A DNA stretch of 64,000 bases from Noviherbaspirillum aerium (GTDB lineage Bacteria; Pseudomonadota; Gammaproteobacteria; Burkholderiales; Burkholderiaceae_D): NCBI RefSeq assembly GCF_008929045.1, contig NZ_VFAH01000006.1:186001-250000 (forward strand), given 5' to 3'. Within the stretch, counting starts at the first letter, position 1, and every line of letters begins with the position of its first letter. The position numbers were made by a program, and so were the translations under genes. Shown in pieces: positions 1 to 9,474 of the stretch. A model generated the notes under the pieces. That model searched no databases and was not told where the DNA came from. It saw only the letters and a program-made list of their open reading frames with translations.

Positions 1-1
1 T

Positions 2-130
2 GCAATCGACGTACAGATCGGACGACTGAGGAAGAAGCTTGCGGCTCCCGGGAGTGTCACGTCGCAGCTTATCAAGACGGAACGTGGCTCCGGTTATGTG
101 CTGACTGTACCTGTCGACATCATTAGATAG
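2..130 (+). CDS. response regulator, OmpR/PhoB family (C-terminal end only)
   Basis: The first 42 codons in frame 2 read as the end of a winged-helix transcriptional regulator: a recognition-helix stretch IDVQIGRLRKKL followed by the wing ending GSGYVL, then TAG at 128-130. This is the standard C-terminus of OmpR/PhoB-type DNA-binding domains. The start and the receiver domain lie outside the window. The family binds direct-repeat operators after phosphorylation by a partner kinase, which is not visible here. Confidence 0.85.
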   Translation, partial: AIDVQIGRLRKKLAAPGSVTSQLIKTERGSGYVLTVPVDIIR

Positions 131-287
131 GCTGTGTACGTTGGCTTCGGGAGCCACCGGACAAGCTAGAGCGGTTTCACTCTGACCTGCCTGCTATCCC
201 GGTCAGATTGCCGCCGGCACTGTGTTGTGACTCCTTCTCATGGCCTTGCCAAGTCGCCTCGTCACGCCTTATTCCAGCGGCAATCTG

Positions 288-310
288 CCACGGCCCTGAC
301 TAGGCCGTGG
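288..310. terminator. hairpin at the 3' end of the catalase gene
   Basis: A perfect 8-bp stem (CCACGGCC / GGCCGTGG) with a 7-nt loop lies just beyond the catalase stop codon. There is no good T-run. It could end transcription from either side, since the response-regulator gene finishes upstream. Confidence 0.5.
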
Positions 311-311
311 C

Positions 312-1829
312 CTAGGCGAAGCTGGTGGCGTCGGCATTCAACTCGAAGCCGCTGTTCCTCACATAATGTGCGTGTACGCCCCGTTTTGTCAGGGCTGCGC
401 ATACGCCTGCCGCGTACAACGGGTCGACCTTCTGGAAAAGGCCGAGTTGTCTATGCAGGATCTCTTCCGGCACCTGACTCAACGGACCCGCCAGATTGTC
501 AAACAGGCGCTGCTTCTCCTGGGCGTCCATCAATCGGAACAGATTGCCTGCCTGCTGGTAATCATCTTCCTGGCCTCGCCCGTCGTAACGGCCGGCGTGG
601 CCGATGAGAGGCAGGCCTGGCTCGCCATGCCCCAATCCTGACGGCGACGTGCCTCGGGCATGAACATTATGATAGTTCGCTCCGGCGCCGCCGTTGCTGC
701 CTGCCATCGCTCCATCACGCTGAAAATTGTGAAACGGGCATCGGGGAGCATTGACCGGCAGGTGTTGATGATTAGTGCCAACGCGATACAGCTGCGCGTC
801 GTGGTAAGCAAACAGCCGTCCCTGAAGCATCTTGTCAGGCGAATAGCCCATGCCCGGTACGACGTTGGCTGGAGAAAAAGCCGCCTGCTCTACCTCGGCA
901 TGATAGTTGGCAGGATTGCGGTTGAGTTCGAGCAGGCCGACGCGCAATAGCGGGAAATCCGCGTGCGGCCAGACCTTCGTCAAATCGAACGGATTCCAGC
1001 CGGTGCGCGTTTCCCAATTTGCGAGCGCGGGTTCGGTAGCGATCTGGATGAAAACGTCCCATTGCGGATAATCGCCGCTTTCAATCGCGGAATAAAGGTC
1101 TCTCTGCGCATAATCCGGATCGTCGCCGCAAAGCCGCAGTGCGACTTCCTGGCTCAGGTTCTTGATTCCCTGCCGGGTTTTCAGATGCCACTTCACGTAG
1201 AAGCGCTCCCCGGTATGATTGATCAGGCTATAGGTATGGCTGCCGAACCCGTCCATGTGCCGATAGCCGTCCGGAATGCCGCGGTCCCCAAACAGCATCG
1301 TGACCTGGTGCAGACTCTCCGGCGCCTTGCTCCAGAAATCGAACATCATCGTGGGCGACTTGAGGTTGGTTCCGGGGTCGCGCTTTTGCGTGTGGACGAA
1401 GTCCGGAAACTTGACCGGATCCTTGATGAAGAACACCGGCGTGTTATTACCCACCAGATCCCAGTTGCCTTCCTCCGTGTAAAACTTGACCGCGAATCCC
1501 CGCGGGTCGCGAACGGTGTCCGCACTGCCCCGCTCGCCGCCCACGGTGGAAAATCGTACAAAGGTCTCCGTCTTTTTGCCCACCTCGTTAAACAGCTTTG
1601 CTTTGGTATATGGCGACAGTGACTGGGTCACGGTGAACGTTCCATACGCTCCCGATCCTTTTGCATGCACCACACGCTCTGGAATACGCTCGCGATTGAA
1701 ATGCTGAAGCTTTTCGACGAGATGGAAGTCCTGCAGCAGCAGCGGACCGCGCCTGCCGGCGCTCAGCGAGTTCTGATCATCGGCCACCGGAATACCGGAC
1801 GCAGTTGACAACGGAGACTTTGTAATCAT
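312..1829 (-). CDS. katA: monofunctional haem catalase
   Basis: A 505-aa protein of the small-subunit haem catalase family, converting two hydrogen peroxide molecules to water and oxygen in the cytoplasm. Visible signatures are the distal catalytic His near residue 55 (ERVVHAKGSGAYG), the Asn in DLVGNNTPVFF, and the proximal haem-ligand signature RLFAYHDAQLYRVG with its Tyr. Length is normal for the family. The ATG at 1829 has an AAAGG upstream. It starts 18 nt after the stop of the haloperoxidase-like gene on the same strand, so the two are probably one transcript, consistent with a peroxide/oxidative stress unit. The symbol is given by family resemblance; katE-type naming is possible. Confidence 0.93.
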   Translation of the reverse strand: MITKSPLSTASGIPVADDQNSLSAGRRGPLLLQDFHLVEKLQHFNRERIPERVVHAKGSGAYGTFTVTQSLSPYTKAKLFNEVGKKTETFVRFSTVGGERGSADTVRDPRGFAVKFYTEEGNWDLVGNNTPVFFIKDPVKFPDFVHTQKRDPGTNLKSPTMMFDFWSKAPESLHQVTMLFGDRGIPDGYRHMDGFGSHTYSLINHTGERFYVKWHLKTRQGIKNLSQEVALRLCGDDPDYAQRDLYSAIESGDYPQWDVFIQIATEPALANWETRTGWNPFDLTKVWPHADFPLLRVGLLELNRNPANYHAEVEQAAFSPANVVPGMGYSPDKMLQGRLFAYHDAQLYRVGTNHQHLPVNAPRCPFHNFQRDGAMAGSNGGAGANYHNVHARGTSPSGLGHGEPGLPLIGHAGRYDGRGQEDDYQQAGNLFRLMDAQEKQRLFDNLAGPLSQVPEEILHRQLGLFQKVDPLYAAGVCAALTKRGVHAHYVRNSGFELNADATSFA

Positions 1830-1847
1830 GGAAATACGCCTTTAAAG

Positions 1848-2843
1848 TTATGCAGCCGACTTGTCTGCCGACTTCGCAAATTCGAGCAGATCCGCGTTCA
1901 GCTTTTCCTTGTGGGTATCCGTCAGACCGTGCGGCGCGCCTGGGTACACGATGAGCTTGGCGCCCTTCACCAGCTTGGCCGACATCAGGCCACTTGCCCC
2001 AATCGGCACGATCTGATCATCGTCACCATGGATGACCAGCGTCGGCACATCGAATTTCTTCAAGTCTTCGGTGAAGTCGGTCTCGGAGAATGCCTTGATG
2101 CAGTCATAGGTATTCTTGTGCCCGCCCTGCATGCCCTGCGCCCAGAAGGAATCGATCATGCCTTGCGATACCTTCGCGCCCGGCCGGTTGAAGCCAAAGA
2201 AAGGACCGCTGGCGATATCCTTGTAGAGCTGGGAACGGTCCGCGATCGACGCGGCGCGCAAGCCGTTGAACACATCGACAGGCAATCCGCCCGGGTTCGC
2301 GGCAGTCTTGAGCATCAGCGGCGGCACGGCCGAGACCAGCGCCGCCTTTGCGACGCGCTTGGTGCCGTGGCGACCGATATACCTTGCGACCTCGCCCCCT
2401 CCCGTGGAGAATCCGACCAGAATCGCGTTCTTCAGATCAAGCGTCTCCATCAGCAACGCCAGGTCATCGGCATACGTGTTCATTTCATTGCCATTCCATG
2501 GCTGGGTGGACCGGCCATGGCCGCGCCGATCATGGGCAATCACACGAAAACCATTGGACGCCAGGTGCATCATCTGAGACTCCCAGCTGTCGGAACTCAA
2601 GGGCCAGCCGTGACTGAATACGACGGGTTGGCCATTGCCCCAGTCCTTGAAATACAGTGTAGTGCCGTCTTTCGTTGTGATCGTGTTCATGGACTTCGCT
2701 CCTGTTTTTGCGGGTTGAATTTTTGCGTCAGGCTTATCCGCGCTTGCTGCCCCGGATATACCGAGGGCGGCCGCGGCTACAGCGCCCTTGAGAGCGGATC
2801 GGCGGGTGAGCGTGGCGGGTACATCGTTGTTGTTATTGGACAT
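1848..2843 (-). CDS. alpha/beta hydrolase, non-haem chloroperoxidase type, Tat-exported
   Basis: An alpha/beta-hydrolase of about 331 aa when started at the ATG at 2843 (MSNNNND); a longer TTG start at 2912 is possible but less likely. The N-terminus carries a twin-arginine-like signal ([16 protein letters not shown]), so export by Tat is likely. The mature part shows the oxyanion HGW motif, the nucleophile elbow GFSTGG, the acid in HGDDDQIVP and the catalytic His in GAPHGL, the pattern of cofactor-free haloperoxidases/perhydrolases. It sits directly upstream of the catalase gene. A role in peroxide or peracid chemistry follows from the family and the context; the substrate is unknown. Confidence 0.85.
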   Translation of the reverse strand: MSNNNNDVPATLTRRSALKGAVAAAALGISGAASADKPDAKIQPAKTGAKSMNTITTKDGTTLYFKDWGNGQPVVFSHGWPLSSDSWESQMMHLASNGFRVIAHDRRGHGRSTQPWNGNEMNTYADDLALLMETLDLKNAILVGFSTGGGEVARYIGRHGTKRVAKAALVSAVPPLMLKTAANPGGLPVDVFNGLRAASIADRSQLYKDIASGPFFGFNRPGAKVSQGMIDSFWAQGMQGGHKNTYDCIKAFSETDFTEDLKKFDVPTLVIHGDDDQIVPIGASGLMSAKLVKGAKLIVYPGAPHGLTDTHKEKLNADLLEFAKSADKSAA

Positions 2844-2950
2844 TTGATTCCTCGTTTTAGTGGCATTGACTTCATCCGCGGCTTTTTTGCTGCAGTGTCC
2901 AGATACTCGCAAAACGATGTTTCATTCTTATGCCAGCGGTATCCCGCAAG

Positions 2951-3201
2951 ATGTCATTTGATATGTGAATGTTTCGTTAGTTACCAAGACGCGTTGCAAT
3001 CGGCAATGACTCGAAGGAACACGGCCGGCTATCGTGCGTGCTTCGAGCGACATGATTATTTGTTCGACCGCTGTCTCCCCTTACTTAAAACTGACGCGGC
3101 GCATGCAGCATTCAGGAAGGAACGTGGCGGCGCGCCGGGGGAAGCCACTTCGCGGTTATGGTCTTGCCAGTTTTCACACGACCGAATATTTCAAATGACA
3201 T
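2951..3201. promoter_or_regulatory. intergenic region with an 11-bp inverted repeat pair
   Basis: The 370-nt gap between two divergently read units (hydrolase/catalase on minus, regulator/kinase on plus) holds ATGTCATTTGA at 2951-2961 and its exact reverse complement at 3191-3201, about 230 bp apart. This arrangement could be two operator sites for one regulator, for example the response regulator encoded at 3283. No certain -10/-35 boxes were identified. Confidence 0.35.
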
Positions 3202-3282
3202 ATCCGAGGTCATGTCGGCCTAATTTGGTACGGCAGGAAGGTAATATTCCGGTTTCGCTTAAACGACGAACGGAAAGAGACT

Positions 3283-4032
3283 GTGAAAGAGGACGCAAAC
3301 CCAGCATGGACTATGCGCGTGCTTGTTGTCGATGGCGATCCTTGCATCCGGCAGTTGGCTATTGACTGCCTGGAAGATAAAGGGATTCAAGTATGGTCGG
3401 CGTCGACCGGGCCGACCATGATGCAAGTTCTTAATCAGCAATCCATTGATCTGCTTGTTCTTGATGTGGACCTGCCGGATATCGATAGCAGGGTGCTGCT
3501 AAGGGAAGTTTATAAGAACTCGAACTTGCCCATCGTTTTCCTGACCGCTCGGAACCAGGAGGCGGCCCAGTCCCATGACAACATGCCGTTTGTCAGCACC
3601 TGCCTTGCCAAGCCGTTCTCTCCGAGCGAGCTGCTCGGTAAAGTCAGCGAAATGATCCAGGAGAATGGCTTGCCGCAGCCCGTTTCCAACGCGCTGCCGC
3701 AGGCCCTGGCTTACCGGTTTGCCGGGTGGGAGTTAAATCTGCGTACACGCCGCCTGTTCGCGCCAAACGGCGCAATCGTCGTTCTAACACAGATGGAGTT
3801 CGGCCTGCTCGCAACCCTCCTCGCTCATGGTGACGAATGTCTTTCCAGGAACCGACTGGTTTCGATTGCGTCTCTTTCAATGCCGGAAGATGAGCAGGAA
3901 ACTGCGCTGGCTTTACACATCGAAGGTCTGCGCAAGAAAATAAATCCGCTGGATTCGCCGACCAACTTCATAGTGCATGAACCGCATCTCGGTTACCGAT
4001 TCACCATCCGGCCCGAAGCGAGATTCGCATGA
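3283..4032 (+). CDS. response regulator, OmpR family (receiver plus winged helix)
   Basis: A 249-aa regulator starting at GTG 3283. The receiver domain spans about residues 11-125 with the acidic pair in VVDGDP, the phospho-acceptor Asp in LVLDVDLPD (D61), Thr in LTA and Lys in LAKPF. The C-terminal winged helix (about 140-245) ends with a HLGYRFTI wing. It overlaps the start of the hybrid kinase by 4 nt (ATGA), so the two are translationally coupled and probably form one signalling pair. The DNA-binding half is somewhat diverged from PhoB-like members. Its target genes are unknown; the divergent catalase operon is an obvious candidate. Confidence 0.9.
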   Translation: MKEDANPAWTMRVLVVDGDPCIRQLAIDCLEDKGIQVWSASTGPTMMQVLNQQSIDLLVLDVDLPDIDSRVLLREVYKNSNLPIVFLTARNQEAAQSHDNMPFVSTCLAKPFSPSELLGKVSEMIQENGLPQPVSNALPQALAYRFAGWELNLRTRRLFAPNGAIVVLTQMEFGLLATLLAHGDECLSRNRLVSIASLSMPEDEQETALALHIEGLRKKINPLDSPTNFIVHEPHLGYRFTIRPEARFA

Positions 4033-6476
4033 CCTCTACGACAGGCACTACCATGAGGGCCGCGTCCGACAATACAGCCTTCTCGGGAAGGATGTGGTTT
4101 CTGAAGTCGGATGGATCCATGCAAGAATTAACCAAGGCATGGCAGGACTATACCGGCACGACCAGCACGTTCGAAAAGGGCGGCCGGTGGCAAGATGCAT
4201 TGCACCCTCAGGATGTGGTGGTTGCTCATGCGACCTGGCAAAGTCTGATGGCGGGCAAGAATGCGGGCCAGTTCGAAGTACGGATACGACGCTGTGACGG
4301 CGCGTATCGCTGGTTTCTGATCCGCGTTACCCCGCGGTTTGACGCGCCCGGAGAAGTCCTTCAATGGCATGTGCAAGCCACGGACGTAGACGATTTGAAA
4401 TGCGCGCAGTCGTTGCTGTCCGGCGAAAAGGTGCTTTTGGAGATGATCGCCAACGGCAGTTCCATGAGCGCCTTCCTCACCACGATGTGCGCCATCGTCG
4501 ATCAGATTTCGCCCGACTCGCTGGTAACGATCGGTCTGATCGACGATCAGGAAAAGAGTCTCTCCCACACGGTCACACCCAATTTGCCGAAGAGTTTTTC
4601 CGAAGCCATCGACAGCGACGAGTTTGGTGCGGATGCTTTTCCCTGCGCGGCGGCGATAGACGATGGCGGCACGCTTTCCATTGTCGATATCGAGGCCGAT
4701 TGCCAATGGCCCATCTACCGGGCACTGGCATTGAAACACGGCATTCGCGCGACCTTCATTACGCCGATTCGCGCCCCTGACGGCGAGGCGCTCGGAACCT
4801 TCAACCTGCATTCAAAACAGCCAGGCCATGCCAGCAGCCAGCAAAAAGCCATCATTGAGCAGTTCACGCACTTGATCGGCGTCGCGGTCAAACGCAAGAG
4901 AACCGATGCCGCCCTGCTGTCATTGCAGGAAAGGTTTTCATTGGCAACGCAAGCATCGGCGGAGGGTATCTGGGACTGGGATATCAGCAAAGATGAAATG
5001 TTCATATCCTCGCGGGCACAGTGCATCTATGGCCTGGAACCGGGACCGACAATACGCAGGCGTGAGGAGTGGCGCAGCATGATTACCCTGCATCCGGAGG
5101 ACGTGGAACCGCAGCTGCGAATGATCAATGCCTATCTGCAAGGCACCGCGCAAGCTTATGACGGCGAATGGCGCATCCAGTCGAAGGCGGGCGAATACCG
5201 CTGGGTGCGTATATGCGGACTTTGCGTACGGGACGCCGAAGGAAAGCCGACGCGGCTCGCGGGCTCGGTCAGCGACATCGACACGCACAAACGTGTCGAA
5301 GCAGCCTTTGAACAATCCCGGCGCCTGGAAGCGCTTGGTACGCTGGCTGGCGGCATCGCACATGATTTCAACAACATCCTGGGCGTCATCATTGGTTATG
5401 GCGAAATGGCATCCGAAGATGTTGAAAGCGGGACTCGTCTTGCGCGTAACGTCGAGAGGATAATGCGTGCGGGAGAAAGGGGTAGAACACTGGCGGACCG
5501 CATTCTTTCCTTTAGCCGCAGCGGAATGACGGAGTACGTGAAGGTTCAGGTGGAGCCGGTCGTACGTGAAGCGATCGACCTGATGTGCGCCAGCCTTCCG
5601 GCCGATATCGTCATGGAGGCTCAACTGAGCGCAGGCAAGGCGGCGATGATGGGCGATCAGACGCAGATCCACCAGGTCGTGGTCAACCTGATGACGAATG
5701 CCGCCCACGCGATGAAATCGGGGGGAACGCTGACCATCATTCTGGATCTCAAAACCCTTGATTATTCCCACGTCGCCACAACCGGGGTCGTCGGCGCCGG
5801 CAAATACGTGGTGCTTCAGGTTGCAGATACCGGCACGGGAATGGACCCGGAGGTTCAAGGGCGCATCTTCGAGCCGTTTTTCACAACCAAGGAAGTTGGC
5901 CTGGGAACCGGGATTGGCTTGTCCCTTGTCCACAACATCGTTACCCAGTTTGGCGGCGCCATTGATGTCATGAGCAGTGTTAACCGTGGCAGCAGGTTCT
6001 CGATCTATATTCCTTATGCGGGCGATGTGGAAGACACCAATGCAGACAGCTTGTCTCCCCTGCAGAAAGGCAATGGCGAACGCATTCTGATCATTGACGA
6101 CCATGAAGCCCTGCTGCTGTTGCATGCGGAAATCTTGTCCGATCTCGGATATGCCGTCTATAGCTTCACGTCCAGCACGATGGCACTGCAAGCGATCCAA
6201 GCCAATCCCGGTGATTTCGATGTGCTGATCACGGATGGGCGCATGCCGATCATGTCCGGCGCCGTGTTGATCCAGGAGGCACGCAAGGTGGCTCCGCGCA
6301 TACCGGTCATCCTGATCAGTGGCTATATTGGTGAATCCTTGCAGCAGGCAAGCATCAACATGGAAGCTGATGTGGTGCTGAAGAAACCACTGAAAGCACG
6401 CGACCTGGCCGATGCAATGGCTAAAGTCTTACACAGGCCAGTACTGCAACCGCCTCTGGAAATACCGGCAACGTAG
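4029..6476 (+). CDS. hybrid sensor histidine kinase (PAS-GAF-PAS-HisKA-HATPase-REC)
   Basis: An 815-aa soluble sensor kinase without membrane segments. Order of domains: PAS (about 10-130), GAF (about 135-290), a second PAS with PAC (about 300-425), a dimerisation/phosphotransfer domain with the phospho-acceptor His at residue 445 (GGIAHDFNN), an ATPase domain with the N box (NLMTNAAHAM) and G boxes (DTGTGMDPEV, GLGTGIGLSL), and a C-terminal receiver with Asp near 735 (LITDGRMP). The HDFNN type H-box places it with the PAS-rich, nitrogen/oxygen-sensing hybrid kinases. Coupled by ATGA overlap to the preceding response regulator. The input signal cannot be read from the sequence. Confidence 0.92.
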   Translation: MTSTTGTTMRAASDNTAFSGRMWFLKSDGSMQELTKAWQDYTGTTSTFEKGGRWQDALHPQDVVVAHATWQSLMAGKNAGQFEVRIRRCDGAYRWFLIRVTPRFDAPGEVLQWHVQATDVDDLKCAQSLLSGEKVLLEMIANGSSMSAFLTTMCAIVDQISPDSLVTIGLIDDQEKSLSHTVTPNLPKSFSEAIDSDEFGADAFPCAAAIDDGGTLSIVDIEADCQWPIYRALALKHGIRATFITPIRAPDGEALGTFNLHSKQPGHASSQQKAIIEQFTHLIGVAVKRKRTDAALLSLQERFSLATQASAEGIWDWDISKDEMFISSRAQCIYGLEPGPTIRRREEWRSMITLHPEDVEPQLRMINAYLQGTAQAYDGEWRIQSKAGEYRWVRICGLCVRDAEGKPTRLAGSVSDIDTHKRVEAAFEQSRRLEALGTLAGGIAHDFNNILGVIIGYGEMASEDVESGTRLARNVERIMRAGERGRTLADRILSFSRSGMTEYVKVQVEPVVREAIDLMCASLPADIVMEAQLSAGKAAMMGDQTQIHQVVVNLMTNAAHAMKSGGTLTIILDLKTLDYSHVATTGVVGAGKYVVLQVADTGTGMDPEVQGRIFEPFFTTKEVGLGTGIGLSLVHNIVTQFGGAIDVMSSVNRGSRFSIYIPYAGDVEDTNADSLSPLQKGNGERILIIDDHEALLLLHAEILSDLGYAVYSFTSSTMALQAIQANPGDFDVLITDGRMPIMSGAVLIQEARKVAPRIPVILISGYIGESLQQASINMEADVVLKKPLKARDLADAMAKVLHRPVLQPPLEIPAT

Positions 6477-6513
6477 GGCTTGCATCATCGAACCCTTTTA
6501 TTGGAGAAATCAA

Positions 6514-6906
6514 GTGGCAACCGTTCATCTATATTGTGACAGTGGTTATCAACAAATCGTAAGGACGCGGCATCACGAACTCAAAGCGGACGAGCCAGTC
6601 GCCCAAGGCGGAACCGACACCGGCCCGGCTCCCTATGAATTACTATTGGCGTCGTTGGCTGCCTGCACGGCACTGACGCTGCGCATGTACGGCGACAGAA
6701 AAAAATGGGAGCTGGGTCGCATTGAAGTGGACGTGAAGTTTTCAAGGGACGCCGACGGCACGGAAAACATGACACGAACAGTCCGCATCGGTGCCGCAAT
6801 TGATGAGGAAAAGCGGCAGCGACTGGCCGATATCTGCGAGAAGACGCCTGTCACCAAGACACTCATGCGATCGCTTGCAATCAGCACCAGTGTTCAGATT
6901 GCCTAG
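6514..6906 (+). CDS. OsmC family protein (organic hydroperoxide protection)
   Basis: A 130-aa OsmC/Ohr-fold protein. GTG at 6514 with a GGAG element 10 nt upstream is preferred over an upstream in-frame ATG inside the kinase gene. It has the segment GTDTGPAPYELLLASLAACTALTLRMYG, which contains the first conserved Cys of the family. The second Cys lies in DICEKTPVTKTL. Such proteins reduce organic hydroperoxides with a dithiol. It follows the kinase by 37 nt and may be co-transcribed, which fits an oxidative-stress theme with the nearby catalase. Confidence 0.85.
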   Translation: MATVHLYCDSGYQQIVRTRHHELKADEPVAQGGTDTGPAPYELLLASLAACTALTLRMYGDRKKWELGRIEVDVKFSRDADGTENMTRTVRIGAAIDEEKRQRLADICEKTPVTKTLMRSLAISTSVQIA

Positions 6907-6941
6907 AGGTGAACTTGCAACAGGCTATTTTTCCCGCCTCG

Positions 6942-7847
6942 TTACGCTTCCATCGCCCCATGCGGGGCCGCCAGCTTCTTGCCTGCCTCATCAAGGAAAT
7001 ACTGCAACGCAGGCGTCTTGCTTTCCGGGTTCCAGACAAGATATGCGGACGATACGGCATGCGCATTCGCTATCGGGACGAACCTTGCCCCCGCAATCGC
7101 AGAACGCGTTAATGACTGCGGTACGATCGACACCCCCAGCCCGTTTGCCACCAGCGCGGCGATAGTCAGCCATTGGCGGGCTGCAAAGCGTGTCTGGGGC
7201 TCGAACCCTGCGTGTCGGCAGATCGAAATGACGTTGTCATAATTGGCGGGAGAAACCTCGCGGGCAAACATGATGAACGGGCTTTCCGCGAGCTCCTTCA
7301 GTTCGATGTGCGTTCTTGTGGCAAGCACGTGAGTATCGGGCACGCAGCACACGAAAGGATCTTCGGGCAGGGCCAGTCCGCTCAATCCTTCAGGAACATG
7401 CGGCGTATTGATGAACCCGGCGTGGAGCTGCAGATGCTGCAGTCCTTCGATCTGTTCCATCGAGGATTGCTCGCGCAGCGTCACTTCGATACCTGGATGC
7501 TGGTCAATGAAGCCGGACACAATGCGCGGCACATGCCGGTACACCATGGATCCGGTAAAGCCGATATCGAGCCTGCCCAGATTGCCTGATGCCACTGAGC
7601 GAGCCGTATCGTTCGCAAGCTTTATCCGTTCAAGGATGGCTTGAGCCTCAATGTAGTACGCAGTGCCGGCCGGTGTCAGGGCGACGTGCTTGTTGTCGCG
7701 TTCGAACAGGCGGATGCCGAGTTCCTTTTCGAGTGACTGGATCGCGAAACTCAGCGGCGGCTGGGTGATGGCCAGCCGCAGCGCTGCCCTGCCGAAGTGC
7801 AGTTCTTCGGCAAGGGCAACAAAATAGCGCAAGTGCCTGAGCTCCAT
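6942..7847 (-). CDS. LysR-type transcriptional regulator
   Basis: A 301-aa LTTR with the N-terminal helix-turn-helix (MELRHLRYFVALAEELHFGRAA, then ITQPPLSFAIQSLEKELG) and the periplasmic-binding-like effector domain. It is the last gene downstream of the acyl-CoA operon on the same strand, 70 nt after the acyl-CoA dehydrogenase stop, and likely regulates that operon. Subfamily resemblance is to regulators of aromatic acid or muconate-type catabolism (BenM/CatM-like N-terminus), which is inference from the opening motif only. Confidence 0.88.
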   Translation of the reverse strand: MELRHLRYFVALAEELHFGRAALRLAITQPPLSFAIQSLEKELGIRLFERDNKHVALTPAGTAYYIEAQAILERIKLANDTARSVASGNLGRLDIGFTGSMVYRHVPRIVSGFIDQHPGIEVTLREQSSMEQIEGLQHLQLHAGFINTPHVPEGLSGLALPEDPFVCCVPDTHVLATRTHIELKELAESPFIMFAREVSPANYDNVISICRHAGFEPQTRFAARQWLTIAALVANGLGVSIVPQSLTRSAIAGARFVPIANAHAVSSAYLVWNPESKTPALQYFLDEAGKKLAAPHGAMEA

Positions 7848-7917
7848 GAATCTCCTGAAATCGATGGGGTGTTGAAGTCATGGCGGATTGTGCTCCTCGA
7901 ACGCGGTGCGGCAATCA

Positions 7918-9081
7918 TCAATATGACTTGTCCAAGCCAAGTACCTTTTCCGCAATGAAGCACAGAATCAGCTGGGGACTGACCGGCGCCAGCCTTGGTA
8001 TCCATGATTCTCTCAGATAACGCTCGACATGGTATTCCTTTGCATAACCCATGCCGCCATGGGTGAAGATCGCATTTTCACAGGCATGGAAGCACGCTTC
8101 AGCGGCAAGATACTTGGCTGAATTGGCTTCCGCCGCGCAAGGCCTGTCGGTATCGTACAAAAATGCAGCCTTCAACACCATGAGATTGGCCGCTTCCAGC
8201 TCCATCCATGATTTTGCCAGGGGATGCTGTATGCCCTGGTTCCGGCCGATCGGACGGTCGAATACAATGCGCTCTTTCGCATACTGCGCGGCCCTGCGCA
8301 GTGCCGCCTTGCCCAGCCCAATCGCTTCGGCGGCTATCAGGATGCGCTCCGGATTGAGGCCGTGCAGGATGTAGCTGAAGCCCTTGCCCTCTTCGCCGAT
8401 CCGGTCCTCCACCGGAATGCGCAAGCCATCGATGAAGACCTGATTCGAGTCGACGGCTTTGCGCCCCATCTTTTCGATTTCCCGCACTTCCACATGATTG
8501 CGATCAAGGTCAGTGTAGAACAGCGACAAGCCATCCGTGCCCTTCGCCTCTTCGACTGGTGTCGTGCGTGCCAGCAGCAGCATTTTGTTGGCGACCTGAG
8601 CGGTGGATATCCACACTTTCTGCCCGGTCACCACGTAGTGGTCGCCGTGGCGTACCGCACGTGTCTTGAGCTTGAGCGTATTCAACCCGGTGTTCGGTTC
8701 GGTCACCGCGAAGCAGGCCTTGTGATGTCCCTGGATGAGCGGCGGCAGCCAGCGCTGCTTCTGCTCGTCGGACCCGAACACGACCACCGGATGCAGCCCG
8801 AAAATATTCATGTGCACTGCCGAGGCGCCCGATAGTCCGGCGCCGGTGCCGGCAATCGTCTGCATCATGAGCGCCGCTTCGGTGATGCCCAGCCCTGCGC
8901 CGCCATAGGCTTCCGGCATGGCAATGCCAAGCCAGCCGGCTTCACCCAGCGTGCGGTGGAAGTCGTCCGGAAAGGTGCCGTCGCGGTCCCTGGCGGCCCA
9001 GTATTCATCGTTGAACGGAATGCACAGCTTTTCAATTGCGCTCCGGATCTGCTCCTGCTCTTCACTCAGCATGAAATCCAT
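7918..9081 (-). CDS. acyl-CoA dehydrogenase
   Basis: A 387-aa FAD-dependent acyl-CoA dehydrogenase that would introduce a 2,3-double bond into an acyl-CoA and pass electrons to ETF. The family signatures are visible: CFAVTEPNTGLNTLKLKTRA (flavin/substrate loop), KVWISTAQVAN, and the C-terminal HGGMGYAKEYHVERYLRES. In the usual alignment the catalytic Glu lies close to this end. It is followed by LysR and preceded 3 nt away by the cupin gene, within the CaiB/BaiF operon. The substrate is unknown; operon content suggests a CoA thioester of an imported organic acid. Confidence 0.92.
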   Translation of the reverse strand: MDFMLSEEQEQIRSAIEKLCIPFNDEYWAARDRDGTFPDDFHRTLGEAGWLGIAMPEAYGGAGLGITEAALMMQTIAGTGAGLSGASAVHMNIFGLHPVVVFGSDEQKQRWLPPLIQGHHKACFAVTEPNTGLNTLKLKTRAVRHGDHYVVTGQKVWISTAQVANKMLLLARTTPVEEAKGTDGLSLFYTDLDRNHVEVREIEKMGRKAVDSNQVFIDGLRIPVEDRIGEEGKGFSYILHGLNPERILIAAEAIGLGKAALRRAAQYAKERIVFDRPIGRNQGIQHPLAKSWMELEAANLMVLKAAFLYDTDRPCAAEANSAKYLAAEACFHACENAIFTHGGMGYAKEYHVERYLRESWIPRLAPVSPQLILCFIAEKVLGLDKSY

Positions 9082-9084
9082 CGA

Positions 9085-9474
9085 CTACTCCTGCTTTGCG
9101 TCCGCGGTCCGCGCGTTGGATTCTGCATAAGGCGGGCTGTAGACAACCAGCACGCGTGCCGGCTGTTCGCTGGTAACGGTAAAGACATGCATCTCATTGG
9201 CTGGAAAAAAACAGGTGTCGCCAGGCTCCATGTCGAAGATTTCTCCACACACTTCAGCACGCGCGCTTCCTTCCAGCAGGTAGCACACCTGCTCGATCCC
9301 TGGGTGCGCATGGGGCAAGGCGCCGCCATTGCGCTCGATCACGCCAAGCACCACTTCCAGATGCTTGGCACCGACGTTCTCGGCGCCAATTAGGCGCCGG
9401 TTGAGTGTGCCGGTATGATTGGCTGGCGAGTAGCCGGGCGCTTCGCCGGCGCGTACGAGATATTTGTAACTCAT
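9085..9474 (-). CDS. small cupin domain protein
   Basis: A 129-aa single-domain cupin. The two metal-binding motifs are visible: GGALPHAHPGIEQVCYLLEG and PGDTCFFPANEMHVFT, giving a His/Glu/His set. It overlaps the CaiB/BaiF gene by 4 nt and precedes the acyl-CoA dehydrogenase by 3 nt, so it is translationally coupled in the operon. Such cupins may be dioxygenases, isomerases or ligand-binding proteins; no specific reaction can be assigned. Confidence 0.82.
   Translation of the reverse strand: MSYKYLVRAGEAPGYSPANHTGTLNRRLIGAENVGAKHLEVVLGVIERNGGALPHAHPGIEQVCYLLEGSARAEVCGEIFDMEPGDTCFFPANEMHVFTVTSEQPARVLVVYSPPYAESNARTADAKQE

Noticed and set aside
963..1622. A 219-codon open frame on the plus strand across the catalase gene
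   Set aside because: It is the antisense of a well-supported catalase and has no recognisable domain.
1911..3365. A 484-codon plus-strand frame over the haloperoxidase gene and the intergenic region
   Set aside because: It overlaps strong coding sequence on the other strand and the start of the response regulator; composition effect of a GC-rich genome.
4938..6200. A 420-codon minus-strand frame in the hybrid kinase gene
   Set aside because: It mirrors the kinase coding sequence; no motifs.
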